Assembly (NCBI RefSeq): GCF_043555835.1
Contig: NZ_JBIGHV010000005.1
Location: 62,001-126,000, forward strand
DNA length: 64,000 nt
Source of the DNA: Pelomonas parva
Lineage (GTDB): Bacteria; Pseudomonadota; Gammaproteobacteria; Burkholderiales; Burkholderiaceae_C
Direction: 5' to 3'
Under the pieces are notes generated by a model that did no database searches, had not been told where the DNA came from, and saw nothing but the letters and a program-made list of their open reading frames with translations. The position numbers and the translations under genes were made by a program. Shown piece after piece: positions 60,394-64,000 of the stretch. Each line of letters begins with the position of its first letter. Positions within the stretch are counted from its first letter, which is position 1.

Positions 60394-60663
60394 AGGAGGC
60401 TGTCGGGCTTTGGGCTGGGTGCGCGTTGGCCCGCCTTGGGGTCGCAGGCAAGGCGCAAAGCGGAGTCGGGTTGTACACCCGACGAGCATTTGCAACGCTG
60501 CATGCGACCCCAAGGCGAGCCAACCCGAAGGGCCGGGGCGAATTGCCATGCCATCCGGCGTTACGCCCACCTTGTGGGGTGTGGCCCCACGGCGGTGGTC
60601 GCGCCTTGTCTGGCATGGCAACTCGCCCCGGCGCGCACCCAGCCCAAAGCCCGACAGCCTCCT
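60394..60663. mobile_element. 270-bp palindromic MITE-like element, copy 2 of the repeat family
   Basis: Perfect 32-bp terminal inverted repeats at 60394-60425 and 60632-60663. Inside are two long hairpins: 22-bp arms with one mismatch at 60425-60446 and 60503-60524, enclosing the core shared with 49745-49794; and 21-bp arms with one mismatch at 60533-60553 and 60611-60631, enclosing GTGGGG/CCCCAC. Nearly every base can pair, giving a three-way junction. GCTAG occurs at both outer edges (60391-60395, 60666-60670) and might be a target duplication. No coding capacity is evident, so any mobility would need a transposase in trans. It occupies most of the 360 bp between DUF3422 and the KAS III gene. 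Confidence 0.75.
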
Positions 60664-60748
60664 GGGCTAGTGCGTAGAGAAGTCATCCGGCCAGGTCGAT
60701 AAGATTTCAGGCTTCGTACTTCAGCAGGCGGCGGCTTCCGTCTTCAAT

Positions 60749-61882
<1,134 letters not shown>

Positions 61883-61885
61883 CGA

Positions 61886-63424
61886 TCAGCGCGGCAAGCG
61901 GAACTGCGCCACCAGGTCGGCCAGCCGAGCCGCCTGGTCCTTCAGGCTCTCGGCCGCTGCCGCGCTTTCTTCCACCAACGCGGCGTTCTGCTGCGTCATG
62001 TGGTCCAGGACGGTGATGGCCGAGCCCACCTGGCCGATGCCCTGGCTCTGCTCGGTACTGGCCGCGCTGATCTCGGCAATCAGGTCGCTGACCTTGCCGA
62101 CTTCCAGCACGATGCTACGCACCGTCTCGCCCGCGCGGCCCACCTGCACGCTGCCGGCCTCCACGCGCTCGACGCTGCTGCCGATCAGGCCCTTGATCTC
62201 CTTGGCCGCGTCTGCCGAGCGCCCGGCCAGCGAGCGCACCTCCGACGCGACGACCGCAAAGCCGCGGCCCTGCTCGCCCGCCCGCGCGGCCTCGACGGCG
62301 GCGTTCAGCGCCAGGATGTTGGTCTGGAAGGCGATGCCGTCGATGACGCCAATGATGTCGGCGATGCGTTTGGAACTGGCCGAGATGTCGCTCATCGTGT
62401 GAATGACCTCGTCCACCGCCGCGCCGCCACGCTCGGCCACCGTCGCCGCTGATCGCGCCAGTGCAGTGGCGCGCTGGGCCGTCTCGGCGTTGTTCTTCAC
62501 CGTTGCCGTCAGCTCTTCCATCGCCGACGCCGTCTGTTCCAGGCTGCTGGCTTGCTCCTCGGTGCGCTGGCTGAGGTTGGCGCTGCCGGTGGCGATCTCG
62601 GCCGAGCCGGTGGAGATGGAGTCCGCGCCGGACCGCACCTGGCCGACGATGTGGGCGAGGTTCGCGCCCATCTGCTGCAGCGCCAGCAGCAAGTGGCCAG
62701 TCTCGTCGCGCGTGTGGCCTTCGATGTGATGGCTGAGGTCACCGCCCGCCACGGTCTGCGTGTGGCTGACGGCGCGCTCCAATGGCCGCGTGATGCTGCG
62801 AGCCGCCACGAGATTGAAGACCAGCAGCAGGCCGCCGCCCACGACGGCCGCCGCAATCAACAACAGCTTCGCCCGCGCAGCCGAGGCCGCGCCCGTCGCG
62901 TCGGCTTCCTTGGCGAAGGCCTGGATCAGGTCGCTCAGCTGTTCCATGTCCGTCTCCAGCGCCTTGAAGGCCTCGCCGAAGGCCGGCAGCCGCGCCTCGG
63001 CCGCGGGCAGGTCGCTGCCGGCGAGCTTGACCACCTCGTTGGCGCTGGTGATGTAGGCGTTGAGCCGCGTCTGCGTCTTGCCAATGACGTCGGAGATCGC
63101 GGGGCTGAGCGACAGGGAGTTCAGCGTATCGATGTGCCCGCGGAAGTCCTGGGTGTGCTCGGTGATGTCCTTCTGCACGTCGGCCAGCTCGGACGCCTGG
63201 CCCTTGATGCCGCCCAGCACCGCGCGCAGCACGTCGCCGCGCAGCGCGTCGTGCATCATGTCCGCCTCCAGCTGCGCGCGCAGCGCCGCGTTGGAGCTCG
63301 CAACCGACGCCGCCGTGCTCGACAGCGTGCCCAGCGCCAGGTAGCCCACCAGGCCCACGACGGACACGAAGAGCAGCCCCATCAGGCTGAGTGCAAGCAG
63401 GCGCTGCCGGATGTTGAGATTCAT
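61886..63424 (-). CDS. Methyl-accepting chemotaxis protein
   Basis: 512 residues. TM1 (LLALSLMGLLFVSVVGLVGY) and TM2 (AKLLLIAAAVVGGGLLLVFN) flank a ~160-residue periplasmic four-helix-type ligand domain. A HAMP domain (RSITRPLERAVSHTQTVAGG) leads to the signalling hairpin with tip EAARAGEQGRGFAVVASEVR. The C-terminus LVAQFRLPR has no CheR-binding pentapeptide. GAGGAGG lies 6 bases before the ATG and overlaps the stop of the upstream porin-like gene, so the two are co-transcribed. Confidence 0.95.
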   Translation of the reverse strand: MNLNIRQRLLALSLMGLLFVSVVGLVGYLALGTLSSTAASVASSNAALRAQLEADMMHDALRGDVLRAVLGGIKGQASELADVQKDITEHTQDFRGHIDTLNSLSLSPAISDVIGKTQTRLNAYITSANEVVKLAGSDLPAAEARLPAFGEAFKALETDMEQLSDLIQAFAKEADATGAASAARAKLLLIAAAVVGGGLLLVFNLVAARSITRPLERAVSHTQTVAGGDLSHHIEGHTRDETGHLLLALQQMGANLAHIVGQVRSGADSISTGSAEIATGSANLSQRTEEQASSLEQTASAMEELTATVKNNAETAQRATALARSAATVAERGGAAVDEVIHTMSDISASSKRIADIIGVIDGIAFQTNILALNAAVEAARAGEQGRGFAVVASEVRSLAGRSADAAKEIKGLIGSSVERVEAGSVQVGRAGETVRSIVLEVGKVSDLIAEISAASTEQSQGIGQVGSAITVLDHMTQQNAALVEESAAAAESLKDQAARLADLVAQFRLPR

Positions 63425-63435
63425 TGTGGACCTCC

Positions 63436-64000
63436 TCAGAACCGGGCCGACAGACCGACCGTCCACGCCAGATCCGGCGCGTTCTTGTTGATGCCGTGAG
63501 CTACCGCCATGTCGACCTGCAGGTTGCGCTCCAGCAGGTAGGCCAAGCCGGCATCCAGCGTGACCACGCTGCCACCATGTCGGCGTGACGTGAGCTGCTG
63601 GCCCGACAGTTCGACGAAGCCGCGCAGTTTGTCGGTGAGCGACTTGCCGACGACGCCGGCCAGGATGGCGCCCACAAAGTGCCGTCCGTCCTCGTCGCGG
63701 TCCCGGTACAGCCCGGGCATCAGCCCGGCCGACCAGCCGCCGGCGAACTCCCACTCAGCCACCAGTCGCAGGGAGGGCCTCAGCCCCTGGCCGCGAAAGG
63801 CGCCCGAGCCGCTGTCCATGTCGACGTGCAGCAGCCAGGCCAGGCCCGGTGTGCCAGCGTCCTCGTCGCCGTCGCGCTGATGCCATTTGATGCCCGCCGA
63901 CAGGTCCGACCAGCCGCGCTCGCGCGTCGTGACACCGGCCTCCTCGGAGCGCAGCCGCAGCCGCCCATCGGTCTCGAAGCGCAGCTCCCAGGTGTCGCCG
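63436..64000 (-). CDS. Outer-membrane phenol-degradation (MetA)-type transporter, C-terminal part
   Basis: Partial: 187 codons from the right edge to the stop at 63436; the 5' end is outside the window. Alternating beta-strand pattern with RFETDGRLRLRSEE near the edge, then DLSAGIKWHQRDGDED, LRLVAEWEFAGGWSAGLMPG, GFVELSGQQL and a terminal NAPDLAWTVGLSARF ending in the aromatic residue typical of outer-membrane barrels. This fits the PF13557-type putative channel family. It lies 11 bp ahead of the chemoreceptor, which may sense its cargo. Confidence 0.78.
   Translation of the reverse strand, partial: GDTWELRFETDGRLRLRSEEAGVTTRERGWSDLSAGIKWHQRDGDEDAGTPGLAWLLHVDMDSGSGAFRGQGLRPSLRLVAEWEFAGGWSAGLMPGLYRDRDEDGRHFVGAILAGVVGKSLTDKLRGFVELSGQQLTSRRHGGSVVTLDAGLAYLLERNLQVDMAVAHGINKNAPDLAWTVGLSARF

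Noticed and set aside
60385..60677. Short open frames on both strands within the palindromic element
   Set aside because: They arise from the mirrored repeats themselves, lack RBSs and have repeat-derived composition.

Overview
The window is a high-GC, gene-dense piece of a betaproteobacterial chromosome. The order and type of the housekeeping genes (rpmB-rpmG, trxB, ftsK-lolA-rarA, livHMGF, galU, valS, guaC), the DUF3422 and DUF3717/DUF1289 families and two PEP-CTERM proteins all point to Burkholderiales, probably the Rubrivivax/Roseateles/Leptothrix side. This is inferred from gene content; no search was possible. I see no phage, plasmid, insertion sequence with a transposase, or CRISPR array.

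Layout. 1-13.2 kb, mostly minus strand: tRNA modification gene mnmC, a MgtC/DUF4010 membrane protein, a beta-CASP metallo-beta-lactamase RNase and an NAD-binding protein in one overlapping operon; an Hcp-like PEP-CTERM protein and a YkgJ protein on the plus strand; then a 1411-residue SNF2 helicase followed by a DUF2868/DUF3482-like membrane protein. 13.4-19.1 kb: a second PEP-CTERM protein, rhlE, an orphan peptide-type binding protein and ettA. 19.3-24.7 kb: a Spy/CpxP-like periplasmic protein with a Cpx-like two-component system, then trpS, a DUF3717-DUF1289 protein and a MATE exporter in one overlapping operon. 24.8-30.3 kb: purN, an RsmB-type methyltransferase, a desaturase, DUF3016, the two ribosomal protein genes and trxB. 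30.5-36.3 kb: a Crp-like regulator, ftsK, lolA, rarA and an amino-acid-type binding protein.

36.3-46.3 kb is the most coherent regulatory unit. A DctB/DctD-like sensor and sigma-54 activator pair is divergent from livHMGF, and the intervening 300 bp hold a near-consensus sigma-54 promoter plus an upstream palindrome fitting an activator site. Beyond livF, on the opposite strand, are a leucine-dehydrogenase-family enzyme, a 2OG-Fe dioxygenase of the amino-acid hydroxylase type and a flavin/2Fe-2S reductase. Uptake and conversion of branched-chain amino acids is a plausible common theme.

46.3-64 kb: epimerase-like protein, rhomboid protease, tRNA-Leu(CAA), cysM-Nudix-TusA, galU, a 2-hydroxyacid dehydrogenase relative lacking its catalytic residues, valS, a second two-component system, guaC with a duplicated 3' tail beside it, a NudK-DUF4406 fusion, DUF3422, a KAS III enzyme, a chemoreceptor and the end of an outer-membrane protein.

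The most unusual non-coding signal is a set of structured intergenic repeats. One is a 270-bp element (60394-60663) with 32-bp perfect terminal inverted repeats and two long internal hairpins; its core is shared with a second copy at 49745-49794, in which the flanks are conserved but the central stem is wholly different in sequence and still palindromic. A third, unrelated three-way-junction palindrome lies at 57903-57999, and a two-copy hairpin repeat lies at 2123-2169 and 19123-19164.
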